Position numbers and translations under genes: made by a program
Assembly (NCBI GenBank): GCA_022496205.1
Contig: WTXD01000060.1
Coordinates: forward strand, 62,001 to 126,000
Length of the DNA stretch: 64,000 nucleotides
Origin: Gloeopeniophorella convolvens
Lineage: Eukaryota; Basidiomycota; Agaricomycetes; Russulales
Direction of reading: 5' to 3'
The notes under the pieces: generated by a model
The model's input: the letters and a program-made list of their open reading frames with translations, nothing else
What the model was told of the DNA's origin: nothing
The model's database searches: none
Shown: positions 33,082 through 45,500 of the stretch, piece by piece
How the letters are laid out: each line of letters starts with the position of its first letter
Numbering within the stretch: position 1 is the first letter of the stretch

Positions 33082-33219
33082 CTGTATCGTTTACAGGCCC
33101 TGACCGACTATTTGTTCGATACGGTCATCGAAACGCTGTACGGCGCGAATCTCCCTAGGCTGCAGGCGTTCAAGCCAGTGCTCGACCCACAGGAAATTAT
33201 GGGTGTCGTCGGCGGCTAG
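33082..33219 (+). pseudogene. Relic of a BBE oxidase C-terminus downstream of BTB copy 2
   Basis: One open frame reads LFDTVIETLYGANLPRLQAF and then VLDPQEIMGVVGG before TAG. It matches the C-terminal BBE signature (YGANLPRL, DP..IM...GG). It is the counterpart of the relic at 31389-31530 but without internal stops. No upstream FAD domain is present, so it is a remnant and not a gene. Confidence 0.7.
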
Positions 33220-33570
33220 AAGTCCCAAGCATTTTTGTAAGGGCTCAAGACCTTCGCTACAGGCACATACCAAGATCTCAAGTTGCTTATCGAGAACTTC
33301 CTTGTTGAACCGCGATCCGCGGCGACTCTAAGTCCGCGTGGTGAACGTTGAACCTTCGATCTGAATAGATGGGTGGCTCATACATTCACCGTCAAGGGCT
33401 TGAGCCTCAACGATGACATCCGCGGGCCCTGCACCCCAGTCATGCACAACACATGATAATCGTACGGCGACTCGGATGAGATCATCTGGATAATTCCGGC
33501 AGCCGGATTTAAGCAAAGCGCGGGAGACTATGAATTCACTTGAGTACTGTCACGTAGAAAAGACAGATGT

Positions 33571-35562
33571 CTAGAACTTGTAACCCCCAGTGAGGCCCAT
33601 GACATTCTCCGGATCGTACTTACGCCTGATTTCTCTCAGCCTCTGTACATTCTTTCCATAGATCCCTTCTAGCGGGTCGTCCGGGAGAGCGTAATTCCCG
33701 TACATCGTGGCGTCTGTAAGGTCCTGGCCATCTTCCCGCGCTGCGGATCGTAGGGCGTCCGTGCTTTGATGCATAGCGTCGAGCACTACATCATCGAGAG
33801 CCGGATTTGTCCACGCGAAGTAAAGGTTCGTTGGGTAGTATGAGCGGGAGCGGTCTGGGGGGAATGCGGATGGTGCGCCGTGTGAATAGATCTCCTTGTC
33901 GAACGGCTGCACAGCATATAGCAGGAAGACTCCCTCATCTTGTGGGCCTAGCGTTCTACCCCAATGCTTTGAGAAGACAGTGTCAGCAGGGTTTAGATAA
34001 GTGGGTGCGATACTCACGAGCGTCTGGTTCACCACGGCGTCCAGAAGTGCCGGGCCATAACGGGTGACTGGGACACAGCCGTAAAAGGCACTAGGATAGG
34101 AGTTGGGCTTCCGGCTTCATGGTTCGAGAGAGCGAGGAAGTGCACGTACCGCGGTCCGGCGAACGGGTTTCCGTTGGGGAAGCTTTTGTAAACTTCGTTG
34201 AAAGTACCGGAAGTTACGTTCTGCGAATACGAAGGGATTTTGAGGACTTTGTCGAAGATCCCAGAGGGAGGAGCTGGTCCATCGTAGAAAAAGAATAGTG
34301 TGAGGATTGCCTGAAAATTTGATGAACTCTTTTCGAGATAGAGAGATCAGGTTCGGGGCCCACCTGGTCGTTAATGTAAGCGTATGTCGGCATCAGTTGC
34401 GCCTTTTTATCGACCACAGTCTCCTCGAACTCAGTAATAGCGGCGCGGGCGTCTTCGAGGCCGGGTGGGCCCACGATCGTAAGACCACCCTGCTTCTTCT
34501 CAGAACACAGCATCACAATTTGGTAGATAGAGCGTACCCAGACGGGACCTTGAGGATGGGTTTTGAAGGTAATTTTGGTAACGATACCCTGGCTACCCAT
34601 GAGTTACCTCGACAAGGCTGATGATATCCAACGAACAAAATTGTTAAAACCGCCCTGAAAGGGATGCGTTTGTCAGCGAAAACGACGTAGCATAAGTATA
34701 TGGGTGTACTTACCCTAAGGCCGTAAAATAAGTCCTCATCTTCATGCGTGACACTCTTGACCGTCCCATCCGGCAGCACAAGTTCGAAAGCCAACACATT
34801 GTCCAAAGACAGTCCATATTGCCTAGTTTTCCAAGAGAATCCTGACAATGTTTTGGTGAACGTCAGCGTTGATGGGTGGATGTTAAGTAGATGTCCTTAC
34901 CACCGCCAAGAGTGAAACCCGTAATGCCGACGCCAGGTACTCGACCTCCAACAACATTGACGCCTTCGGGATCGAGCCGTTCATATATATCATCCCAAGT
35001 CAGACCGACTCCAACCTCCACCTCGCCTGGCGATTTCGAATTGAAACTGATCTTGTTGAACTTGGCCATCGATATCATCACGCCTCGTGTCGATGAAAAG
35101 CCGGGGTTCGACGAGTGGCCGCCACTCTTGACGGCAAATGGTACGCGCAGTTTCCCTAAAGTACGTATCTTTGAAGTCGAAGGGATTGCAGCTGATCATG
35201 AGTGGAGATACGACGGAATGGGTATCGGGAAACGCACAATGGCTCCAACGTCTTTTGACGTTCCTGGTTCGACAGTGCATACAGAGAAGTCCATGCTTGA
35301 CGTAAACCAGTGATCGTTGTCTGCGACGTACTGAACCATCGCTGGTGCCCATCAGTGAGTAAGACGACATGACAATCAATCAATGAGGTGACGCACGAGG
35401 GTAAGACACTTGAGAAGCTCTGGAAACCACCCTTTCTAATTGCGTACACGCGCTCTGAACAGAGGAAGACTGCAGGAGAATCTGCTTTCCATCAGATCGA
35501 CAAAAGGCAAAGGGCGCGTTGCAAAGCAGAAACCAAGCCGCTATCGGAATCTTCTTAATCAT
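33571..35562 (-). CDS. Secreted FAD-linked oxidase (BBE/PCMH type), paralogue E
   Basis: The start chosen at 35562 gives a signal peptide (KKIPIAAWFLLCNAPFAFC); an upstream in-frame Met would bury it. The FAD domain has LRVPFAVKSGGHSSNPGFSS with the flavin His, then GVGLTWDDIYERL and VGITGFTLGGG. FSWKTRQYGLSLDNV and FFFYDGPAPPSGIF follow. The BBE C-terminal domain is HWGRTLGPQDEG and NYALPDDPLEGIYGKNV, and the protein ends YDPENVMGLTGGYKF at 33571. Introns of about 50-80 nt keep frame. An AT-rich TATATTTAT at 35628-35636 may be the TATA box. It is the most divergent complete oxidase in the window and converges on BTB copy 2. Confidence 0.82.
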
Positions 35563-38500
35563 GGTGGGCGTCCCGAAGTCGCTGGCGAGAAGAAGCGAGT
35601 CAGTTGTAGCAGCAAGTTGCTTCGCCTTATATTTATGTGCACCGGCAAGCGCCTGGAAACCCCCGGCCAGCGCACCGCGCACCCTAGCGCACCGTACCTT
35701 CCTCAAGGAGATGCACAGCCTGAGGCGATGGAGAAAAGTGCCACCAGTTGCCGCAGCCGAATCTTTATCGTTTTCATTCTACCTGAAGTTTCTTGTCCGA
35801 TGATCGTTCCGCCCAGTAAGTAAGGGCCTTTCGAGCAATAGGTGGTCGATAAACTTGTATAGTCCAGGAGAAATCTGCAAGGTTCCACTGTCGTCCGGCC
35901 ACCGAGGGAGAGTAAAAGCCGATGCCAAACGCCGATACGCCCGAAGGGCACGTGAAAGTCATGAGGACCTGCTCAACTCCGAGAACGGCCAATCGGAACG
36001 ATCGGTATTACATAAGAGATATTTGCACCGTGCACATGTCATAGTGGCCAAACGAGCACGGGCACGGTCCTGGCGGCCCTTCGGCTTGATGACATGACAC
36101 CCAGGGGACCCGGAAAAGCGAAGCCATCATCGCGCCAGACTGACTCTCGATCGTTTCAAGACAGCACCAATATTTTCCCTTGGATATATCTAGGCGAAGG
36201 GGAGCGATGTCCATATTCGTACCTGCTGCGATTGGGGCTCTGCCGCTCGGCGCTCAAGAGTCATGGAAATGACAGCTCCAAGGAGTGCGACGCGACGCGT
36301 GACCCGGCAGTCATTTTTGCGACTTAGGGAGATTCTAGCCGGTAATCCTCGCACCAAGTTACGAGAGTAGTATATAGTTCGTCGAGCCCAAGTGCAATGC
36401 CATTCTGATGAAACATCTCATCGCGCAGATTCATTAGGCCGACTCGCCATTGCCAAACGCTCTGGAGACAGCATGACCACGGAGTGCGCGTTATACTGGA
36501 TGTCTTGGAAAGACCTCGAGCCATGTTAATGTTGCCTCGAGTCCGCGTCGAGTCTTGACCGTGACAACGCGGACACCATCGCCCACGATTTGACCTACTT
36601 GCGAGCGCGTGTGAGGACGTGCCTTGGCTGTGCGTGAAGACGTCTGTGAAGCAGACCCACTGAGAAGGGGCTGAACGCGTCCACAGATCACGCATGTACC
36701 AGCGCTTGAATACGTCCATGACTCGCTCTACGCGCGGGCCAAATTACTTGAGGAGCTTGATTTCGTGAGCTTGATATACCACTAATCACCGATTGTAGTT
36801 CAGATGTACCTGCAAGCTTCTCGGAGCGTCGCCTCGCGAGAACATGCCTCATAAGTTAGCTAAGTCACCACCTGCGACGGGTGCCGTTTTTATAAGCATC
36901 ATCTTCAGTGTGTCGTGTGCAGTACCACGCAGTGAAGACAAGACCCTTAGGATAGAAGTAGAGCTGGGGAAACGATGGCGGATTCTGAGCCCTGTCAAGG
37001 AGTGAATCGTGTTCATTAGGTACTGCTATAACAATGGGGTCGAACGGAATCCTACAGAACCTCAGAAGTCATGATGGAACTGGCACAGAAAATTGACATG
37101 GGATTGACAGCGGACCCCGAGGCAATAGTCGGCTTTTGGAAGCGATCCCGCTGCCGTATTCAATCGATTGGTTCGGTTGGGCGAAGCACGGGTCCTTGCT
37201 CAATTGAACGAGGATAGAGCTTGGTTCGATTGATGAATTCTTGTTAGAAGTGAGTAGAGGTGTTACGTACTTGCCACGCTCACGCGCACTGTAACCCGGG
37301 TCCTGCATACACCCCCAGATGTTACCAGGTGGAGTGGAGTCTCACGAGACGAAACGGGGAGAGCCGCAAGGATGCCTTGTGCTCGGCTTAGTTCCGGACA
37401 ACTACCGGGTCATGCCTCCCCAGGTTCAAGTTATATCGGTCTACACGAGTCCAATTCCGTGTCCTGACATGGGAGAGAGGTCAATTCGCGAAACGGAGCT
37501 TCCCCTATCCGCGCTCCACGCAAGTGCCTCTCGCCAGTAGCACTCGACAATATGATCCAAGAGTAGCACGCACCTGGTATCACTTTTCCACAGGCGGGTC
37601 TAACGCATTAAGATCGAAGCTATAGCCTCACCCACAAGCTTCTCTCGGAGATGACTGCACCCGACTTTGACCACGTCGGCCGCCGCGCGATCCATTTTGT
37701 CCCGCCTTAGAGTTAGCTGCGTGTAGGGCACGCTGCAGATGATGTACTCTACCAGTGAAAGAGGGGACAAGAAGCCGGAATACGTACCATAGCACTCATC
37801 GTCCGGAGTGCCGGGGCCGGCGGGAGGGAATGGCATCTCCGGGCTCGATAGATGTGAGGGTGTTCGTGTTTCCTAAGGCGGTTTTTGGCTCCTCCTATCG
37901 GAGGAATGGAACCGCAGTCTGTGTACTCACGTGGAAGGTGCATGCTGATTGAGCCGCCTACTACTGCCGTTGCTGGTGAGCGTAGAGGCGGCGGGGAATC
38001 GTGGAGCTGTCTATCCTTCTCTGAAATTTCGAAAAGCGGGAAGATAGAACGAAATGACGAGGGTGTGTGTGGGGAAAGCAGGTCCGAATGGACATACGTG
38101 GGGAGAATGGGGAGGTAGCTCAAATTTGATCGCGAAAATTCAATAAGTTCCGCATCATGGACATGAACCCTGGGGCCCCGAAGTCAGGCTGAGAACTAAC
38201 CAAAAGCAGAGTCTAGTGGATATAGCACCAAAACACTCTTCGGAAACACACACTGTGCGTTCGAAGAGGGTATTGGTACACGCACCAATGCCCTCGTGAG
38301 CGCATGACCGAGGTGCCATCGGCAGGGTAGACATTGATGTGGGGCCTAAGCCAGGGGAGTGACGTCAACAACGTACTCTTGACCGTGCTGCAATCCGGCA
38401 GCCTTAGTCGTGGCGAGGTACCTGCACAGATAAGCGTAATCAAGTGCTTGGGGGCCTGCGCGACTGCACGCACGATGGGAAATCTAAGGCTCCCTGGGAG

Positions 38501-39053
38501 TGTTCCGGAATAGAAGCCAAAGTCGCCTGGCTGGGGCCGAAGGAAGTCTTCACAGCGAGCCGGGGAATCGACGGCGTGCCGACAGTTCCTGTCAAGAAAT
38601 TTTGGAACTACCAGCATGAATACGAATCCGAGAAGCTTTCCGAGGGACACTCAAAGGCCGCATTATAGACGCCCGATGGCCAGCAGGGCGTCACATAACG
38701 AGATCAAAAGCCGAGGATACCATGGCTTTGATATCGAACCTGGCAGCGTGAAAAGTGGGGGTACTAGACAAAACGGTACAGTGTTTAGGTTCGAGCTAGA
38801 TCTGGACTGAATTAGCGTCCTTACATGAGATGTGGCCTCCCAAGTCCGCCCAGGGTAACGAGTTAGCCCGTGTGGGTCACCTGAGAAATGTCTAGTGCTC
38901 AGGGGGAACCATCAGCATCATTGGAAAAGGGACTCTCAATCCAGTGGGGAAGTTGCATGAACCACTGGACATGTCGAAGGCTCGAAGGAGCTCCGCTTTG
39001 GTGCTCGGTAATTCTGAGCAGCCGCATAGTAGTATCTAAAGCAGTCTGAAAGT
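35563..39053. other. Gene-poor interval, 3.5 kb
   Basis: No protein family was recognised on either strand. Short open stretches exist (for example 36324-36719 and 38213-38650, minus) but show neither conserved motifs nor a convincing splice chain. Given the exon sizes of this genome (down to 11 nt in a gene at 54.6 kb), a highly split gene could be missed here. Confidence 0.35.
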
Positions 39054-39774
39054 TTACAGACCAGTTTGCACACCGCTTGTTTCCCCGGCTGAGCTGGATG
39101 GGTTCGACAACGTCCTCGCACACAATCCACTGGACGGGAGGTGGCATCTATCGAAGTTTTCGCGGACCGGAATCTGTCGGCAAGTCAGCGGCATACCTGA
39201 CACTGGCGTGTTGGCACCGCGACAATCCCTCGGTGGCGTCACGGAGCAGGCAAAGTGGTCTTCTGCAATGGGCAGGAGAGGAGTGAATGAGAATGATACG
39301 CTGGGATCTAGAAGTTCGGCAAGCATTAGCTTGACGGAAGGATCAGGGCTCAAGTGCTCACCGTCGTCGACAAAGCCGTTTTTGCCCCAAGGAAAGCTGG
39401 CGGCAGTGCACCCCTCCTTTGACGACCTGCCCAAAAGATACGTGTACATCGCCAACGAGGATGGTAGAGACGCTCGTGCGGCTTTGTGAAGACCTTTGGG
39501 ATGAAAGACAATCCGAAAACACCGAAAGCTGGCAGTGGTGAATCACTTTCAGAGTCCGATGTAACACAGGTTGTCTTCGAAACCAACTCCGAGCTTGTAC
39601 ACTGGAATGCCTGGGGATCTGATTTCCGTGTATATCGTCCTGAAGAGTCATCCTGTTGGACGTGCCAAATAGTAGGCAAATTGAGACCTGAGCATGCTTC
39701 GGTCCAGAAGATGGTAGTATCATGCAACTTGCTTTCAAAATCTCTTCCACGTACATGATTGGGGATAAGCTCAC
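39054..39774 (-). CDS. Hypothetical protein, fragmentary or frameshifted
   Basis: Two overlapping minus-strand readings look protein-like. One (39358-39774) has MYVEEILKASCMILPSSG and ILVGDVHVSFGQVVKGG. The other (39054-39455) has FPWGKNGFVDDGEHLSPDP and LMLAELLDPSVSF. They lie in different frames and meet near 39400, so they would form one protein only with a one-base shift. I do not recognise the family. It may be a decaying gene, a sequencing error in a real gene, or chance. The start, stop and exon limits are not established. Confidence 0.25.
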
Positions 39775-40232
39775 TTAACTGGGGTAAGCTCACGGGGTAG
39801 CATTCGTGGCACAAATCTACCCTCAACTCATCGACCCGGGACCGTCCGACGCCTTCCACCCCGTCGGCCAACGTCGACCCCGCTTGTAGGTCAGCTGCGC
39901 CCACTGGGTCGAAGGTAGAAGATGTTTTCTGCATGTACCGTAAATCAGAACCCATGCACGCCGATTAAATGCAAGAAGACAGCCTGACATATGCAGCAGC
40001 ATGGTATAAGGTCGTGATCAATCGCTGCGGGGGCGAAGTTAGGTTGACGCTGACGTCATGCGCGTCGGAGGGACGCGGGAAATGCCGTGTTGCATGTTTT
40101 TATTCTCCAGAGAAATAATTGTCGCCGTCGCCGGTCACCGCGGCTGCAACAAGCACAGCCCCGCCATCCACCACCTGTTCCTCTCCGCCATCTGCAAGCA
40201 GGTTTGAGCCAAGTGTCTTCGCAATTTCTAGG

Positions 40233-42560
40233 ATGGATGGATTCGGGATCGTGTATCTTATCGAGAATGCCCAACAATTCTGGTCAGGTGCGTGCTAGGG
40301 ACCACTCGTTGGTGCTCAGTCGCTGAGGATATTTTGGTAGAGCTCGAGGATATACTTCGTATCCCAACCAATGCATCATTATCTTTGCTCGACACGACGC
40401 TCAAACGCGCTGTAGCTTTCTGCGCCTCATACCACGGCACGTTGCATACGACCGCCACTCCCCACTCTGCTCACGTTGGCGCGTGCAGAGCAATATCTAC
40501 AGAGCCCCCTCCAGCTCGAGCACGCATGCGACCTACTTCTTAACACCGAGCTCTTCTCGTTTCACTCGGAGCGCATGTGCGAGATCCTAGCGGACGAAAC
40601 AGCACAGGTGAGCTCCGTTCCGCGTGACCGGACCGGTCAGCGAAACTGACGCCCAACCCGCCAGAGCACGGACCCACACGCGCAACTCATCCTCTATAGC
40701 GTATTGCTTTACTATGGTCGACGGAACCCCAGCTTCCTTCGCGCCCATAAGCGCTGGCAGCCTCTAATCCCGTTACTCATGGATCACGTCCTAGTTGACA
40801 TCGATCCTGATGTCGAGGATACCTTCTCCGGTGCAGCGTTCACATCAGGCCCAAGCACAGGCTGGAAAAGCATAATCATCCCCATTGAGGCTAGGCTGCG
40901 CTCACTGTCGGTGCGGCTGCTGTATGAAGTCTGCAGGTCGTCCAAGCTATCCATTGCAGAACTCAGTGCGACTCTACCCTTCTTCCACCTCCTACGGCCT
41001 AATCTATCCCTTTTTAGAGGTGTTCGATGACATATTCTTAGATAGACTGTTCGACCTCATCGAGCAGACTCGGCACATGCAAGACGAGACGTTTAATTAT
41101 TCAGTCATCAAGCTTATTGTGCGTTCCCACCCCCTTTTGTCACTTCTTGTCCTCTGATGGTGGTTGTAGATCGCACTGAACGAACAATTTATGGTCGCCG
41201 AACTTGGGGTCAAACCAACCAGTGATCGCCCGAACACCCCAATCATATCCCAAAATCGTGTGTTGCATGTGTTGATGCGACGACACGGTATGAGCCAGAC
41301 CTTCGGCGAAAATTTGATCTTCATGTTGAATCGTGCTGGTGAGACCCGCGACAACAATTTTCCTAGTGCCGTCTGACCTAAGTTACCAGGTCGTACCCCT
41401 GAGGACCTTGTCATGCAATTGCTCGTCTTGAAAATCCTGTATTTGCTTTTCACGACTAAGGGACTTTCGGAATACTTCTACACCAACGATCTTTGTGTGC
41501 TTGTCGACGTTTTTCTTCGGGAAATTGTCGACCTCGACGAGGAGTCCGAGTCGGTTCGTCATTCCGTCCCAACCTCCACATCAAACTCTAATCTTCAATC
41601 CCGCAGCTCCGACATACATTCCTCCGTGTGCTTCATCCGCTTCTTACGAAGACGCAGCTGCGCTCTCTCCCATACAAGCGTACTCAGATAGTTCGCGCCC
41701 TGGAATCCTTGGTTGCTCATCAAGAAATTCGCGAAGTCAGTTCGACCACGAAACGGCTCGTCGAGCGATGTTTAAGCGGAGAGTGGTGCGTGCAACTTCG
41801 CACACCCGCCACGATCGGACGAGTCTCCGCGGAGTACGAGTTGCAGCGTACGGCTAGCCCAAGTAGCGACCGCGTGGCTGCCCAGGCCCTCACACCAAAG
41901 CTCTCAAGTGCCCCCGCGCCCCCTTCCGTTGACAAGGCTCTCTCGCGCCGACGCTCGCTGAAAGGCAGCCGTAGCGCAGAGAACCTCCGCGGGATGGCTG
42001 TCGCAAGCGCCAAGTCCACGTCGCGCGGTCTCGATGCCCTCCGCAAGCCTGCGAATGACAGCGCGCTGAATCTTGCCACCGCACCACAACTGAGTGCAGC
42101 GATTACACACCACCACCAGTACCGTGACCGCATTGGCTCCGAGACCGCCCTCAGCAGGCAGCCAGTCGACCCACATCCGCACCCGCATCCTCAAGGTGCC
42201 CCCGACGCCACGCCGCCGTTGCGTCACAACTCACTCGGCACGGTGCTCGACGAGCCTCTATCACCCGCGGCTCCACTATCGCCCACGGGCAGGCTTGTGC
42301 ACCCTGGCCCACCGATCTCTCCCACATCCGTTCGCTCCCTCGACATCCGCGTCCCTCCGAGCCCCGCTCTCAGCACTGCAAGCAACGCATCGGCGCCGAG
42401 TGGGGTGAAGAAGGCACGGCGCTCACCGCCGGCCCCACCGAAGCGTAGGAAGCCACCAGCCGTGCCCGTTCGTGTCGGCACATCCAACAGTGGCGCGGAG
42501 ATTGCTGCGATCGCGTCATCAACATCCGCACCAACACTGAGCAAGCTCGGGAGGGCTTGA
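40233..42560 (+). CDS. LDB17: LDB17/SPIN90-family protein (actin regulation in endocytosis)
   Basis: Yeast Ldb17 and animal SPIN90 act at endocytic sites and bind SH3 proteins and the Arp2/3 machinery. Exons: 40233-40287, 40341-40436, 40489-40607, 40665-40965, 41018-41118, 41170-41338, 41400-41553 and 41607-42560; all joins keep frame. The leucine-rich helical domain includes [45 protein letters not shown] and [20 protein letters not shown]. The C-terminal 250 or so residues are Ser/Pro-rich, with SH3-ligand-like [16 protein letters not shown] near the end. The second intron (40437-40488) appears to use a GC donor (G/GCACGT). The start [13 protein letters not shown] was chosen because FWSELEDIL follows in frame. 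The family call is from memory of the conserved domain. Confidence 0.8.
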
Positions 42561-45500
42561 GCTGCGTCGCTTGCCATAGGGTTTAGGTCGTATGGCCTTG
42601 CTTCCGCGCTCTGGAAGTGTTGCCATGTGGGTGACCCGCGTTCTTTGAGTTGCGCTGTCTTGGTTGGTCTTCATACATATCGCTCTCTCGTAGATATCAT
42701 CTGGGTTTCTCTTTCGTCCATAGGGCTGTCCTGCAACGCAGTAAATGTACCATAGGCGCAAGTGTATCATACGCAAGTCATTGCCATAAACGCTTTCTGA
42801 GGACGCAGGGGTGGCTGGGTTGTGGCAGGCATCTCGCGACTCTGAGATGGAAATGAACTAGCAGGGAAGTGTGATTGGAAGAGAACGGACGATATTGTTG
42901 GGGTTTAGACACACATAATTCTCACCCAGGTGCTGGGGTAAGCCATCGTTCTACCCTCGGCTTTCGCCGACGGCGGGTCGGATGTGCTAACTTTGGTTGA
43001 CTTCTTCATTGTCTGCTCCCTTTCGCAACGCACGCCGTGCAGTAAGTGGGGGGCGCCATCCGATTCAATTGTGGAGCGGACGGCGGCGGGGGTCCGGATG
43101 CCGAAATGATTACCGGCTACCGGTTGCGGAAGATGCGACATAGTTGGGGGGCCTTGAACTTGAACGGCGCACCGAAGAGTCAAGGCTGAAGCTTCCCAGC
43201 GGGAGGGATTTTGGCGGTCACCGGTTGTAGTAGTCATCCCCGGGGGTCAGCCCTACTCCAAGGCCACGGATTTTCTGTGGGTTGACGGACTCCCGCGTGC
43301 CTAGCCCTCCATGGCAGCTTCGGATGACGGCGGGTTTTAATGGCAGAGGACGCTCAAGACACGAATGTCAAGGCATCTCCCGGCAGCACGAAACGAGCCG
43401 AAACGAATCTTGGGGTAAATATCTCAGCGGGGCGGTGGGGCCAACGTCACTGATGGTATGACCTCGCAAACTCGTCTGCAATGACATGTACTATGCTATG
43501 CAAAAGTTCATTACCGTCCCAAACACGACCACGCCTGCCCTGTCCGAGTCGTTATTTCACGCAATGACTCCTTTCTATAGCATCGAACATAAACATATAC
43601 TTCAAACGGAAGATGGTATCAAGTATGAAAGGAAGCAGCTGGCGCAGTGTTTCCTAGGGCTCTCAGGATTGTCCGTAAGGTGTGTAGATCCCGACCGCTA
43701 TCCTTACTCACCCGCCATCTCGGACATTCAGAATCCTGGATTTCTATAGGAGTCTCTTCAGCCTATGTCGGGCCAAGATAAGTCGACTCTCGCATCTTTG
43801 GAAGTATGAGGCGGACGTGGCTTCCACCCATCCGTTTTGCGACAACATTCAAGGACCGACGGATCCTCTGGCTATCTCCTGATGCTCTGGTTGGCGAGCT
43901 CTATTTCTCTGGTGACTATGCAGCCTGATTTGATAAGAATCATCATCATTATGCCATTCAGTGGCCTTGGCCGTTCCTTGACCCTTAGAGTGTGGCACCG
44001 GAGTGGTGGTTCTGCGGCTCAGATAACAATGGGCCTGCCGAACTGTTGCATGGCGTGCCTTCAAAGATGGAACCATTATGAGCAGGTCGTACCTCACTGT
44101 ACCCTTCATGTCTGACCTGCTGACCCTACGGCTATAACCGATGTCACGAACGCCAGTAAATGAGGGTCCGCCGCGGTGATAGAATGGCAGAATCGCGAAG
44201 ACAGACTCACGGGGGGTGCCTGCCGCCGCAAACGTCGCGTCCAAATCCTCCAGAGATGGGAAAAAGATGGTGATCGTTCATCACAGTGCAGCCGTTCGAC
44301 GAGGATAAACGACCATTACTCGGGTTAGGAGCAGAGTACGAACGCGTACGTCCCTCCTGTCGTTGAGATTGTTGGAATTTGTCAGTGTCACTTACGGTGA
44401 CTTGATCATCAGAACATTCCATGAACCCAGTATGGACCTATTGGCTTTGTGGCGGCACCAGAACCATGATGCCAGGGTGTCCCTATGCGAGCTTCGGACG
44501 CTATATGGCGAATGTCAGGAAGACGATCATTTCGTCACTTTGTAGTCAGGCCCGAAACCGGCAGCACGATCGTTGAGCGCTAGTACGGTCCGCTCACTGA
44601 GCATGATCTCCCAGGACCCAAACGAACCCATCGCATGGATATCCAGGCGTTCAACCTCCTCTTGGAGGACATCAGTGATCAGCGGTGATAATTCTGAAGA
44701 TTCAGGCGTGAGCCTCCGTCTTGTACTGGAACCAGGATTCGTATTGCCCAGGGGGCGTTAATGAGTCTACTCGCTTTGTCAGATGGTACAGTTGGCCCAG
44801 AAAAACCCTCGTTGGGTCTTTCTTCTGGCGAGCCGTCATAAGTGAGATGGCCTCTAGGCCTGCTGCTGATCCCACTCAACGCCGCTCGTAGCCATGCGTC
44901 GGTCGGATCAGAGGCCCATCGTACTGCCACATATAGAAGAGCGATCAAACAAGCTACCTGGGGTAGTCTTCCAGAGTCACAAACAACCGCCTATCACGCA
45001 AGGGCGATTGTCAGCGCTTCAGAGTCTCGCGGTGTATCTAACCTACTTCCCACGTACAAGCCTGTGTATGACGTAAAATAGGGAACTGTTGATTCAGAAT
45101 AAGTAGTGACGGTCGGGGCCTGGAGCTGATGTTCTTGTGAGAGCCTGGCAGTGAGTCTGCTATGGAGATGGGAATCTGTGAAACGAGAAGGACCTGATGA
45201 TAGAATCTTGGGCGCTCGCCAGCACATGGGGTCCGCCCACACTGGCGCCTCGTGAAATTCACTTCAAAGCGATCAGACAAACCTTGTCAACGCCGAAGAT
45301 GATGAAGATGGAAACGTTACTTCCGTCATACTGGGACCGTGCATCATACTGTGGTTCGCGCTTGAGGCCACCAGAGTCAGATACTACTCAGTATATTTAG
45401 ATAGCTTAAGCCACGCTGGCGCAGACGCGCGAGAAGTCCGCGGACCCGATTGCTTGAATACACATTGTGCGATCTAGGAACACAGGGCGCCAGGAATTGA

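Larger units (their letters stand above)
31724..33287. repeat. BTB tandem duplication, right unit
   Basis: Right copy of 29989-31634. It lacks about 55 bp of the upstream region that the left copy has (near 30130-30185). Confidence 0.75.

Noticed and set aside
36324..36719. Possible helicase relic (a shifted frame reads VVMLSPERL)
   Set aside because: The motif is short, needs a frame change, and has no neighbouring helicase motifs such as DEAH.
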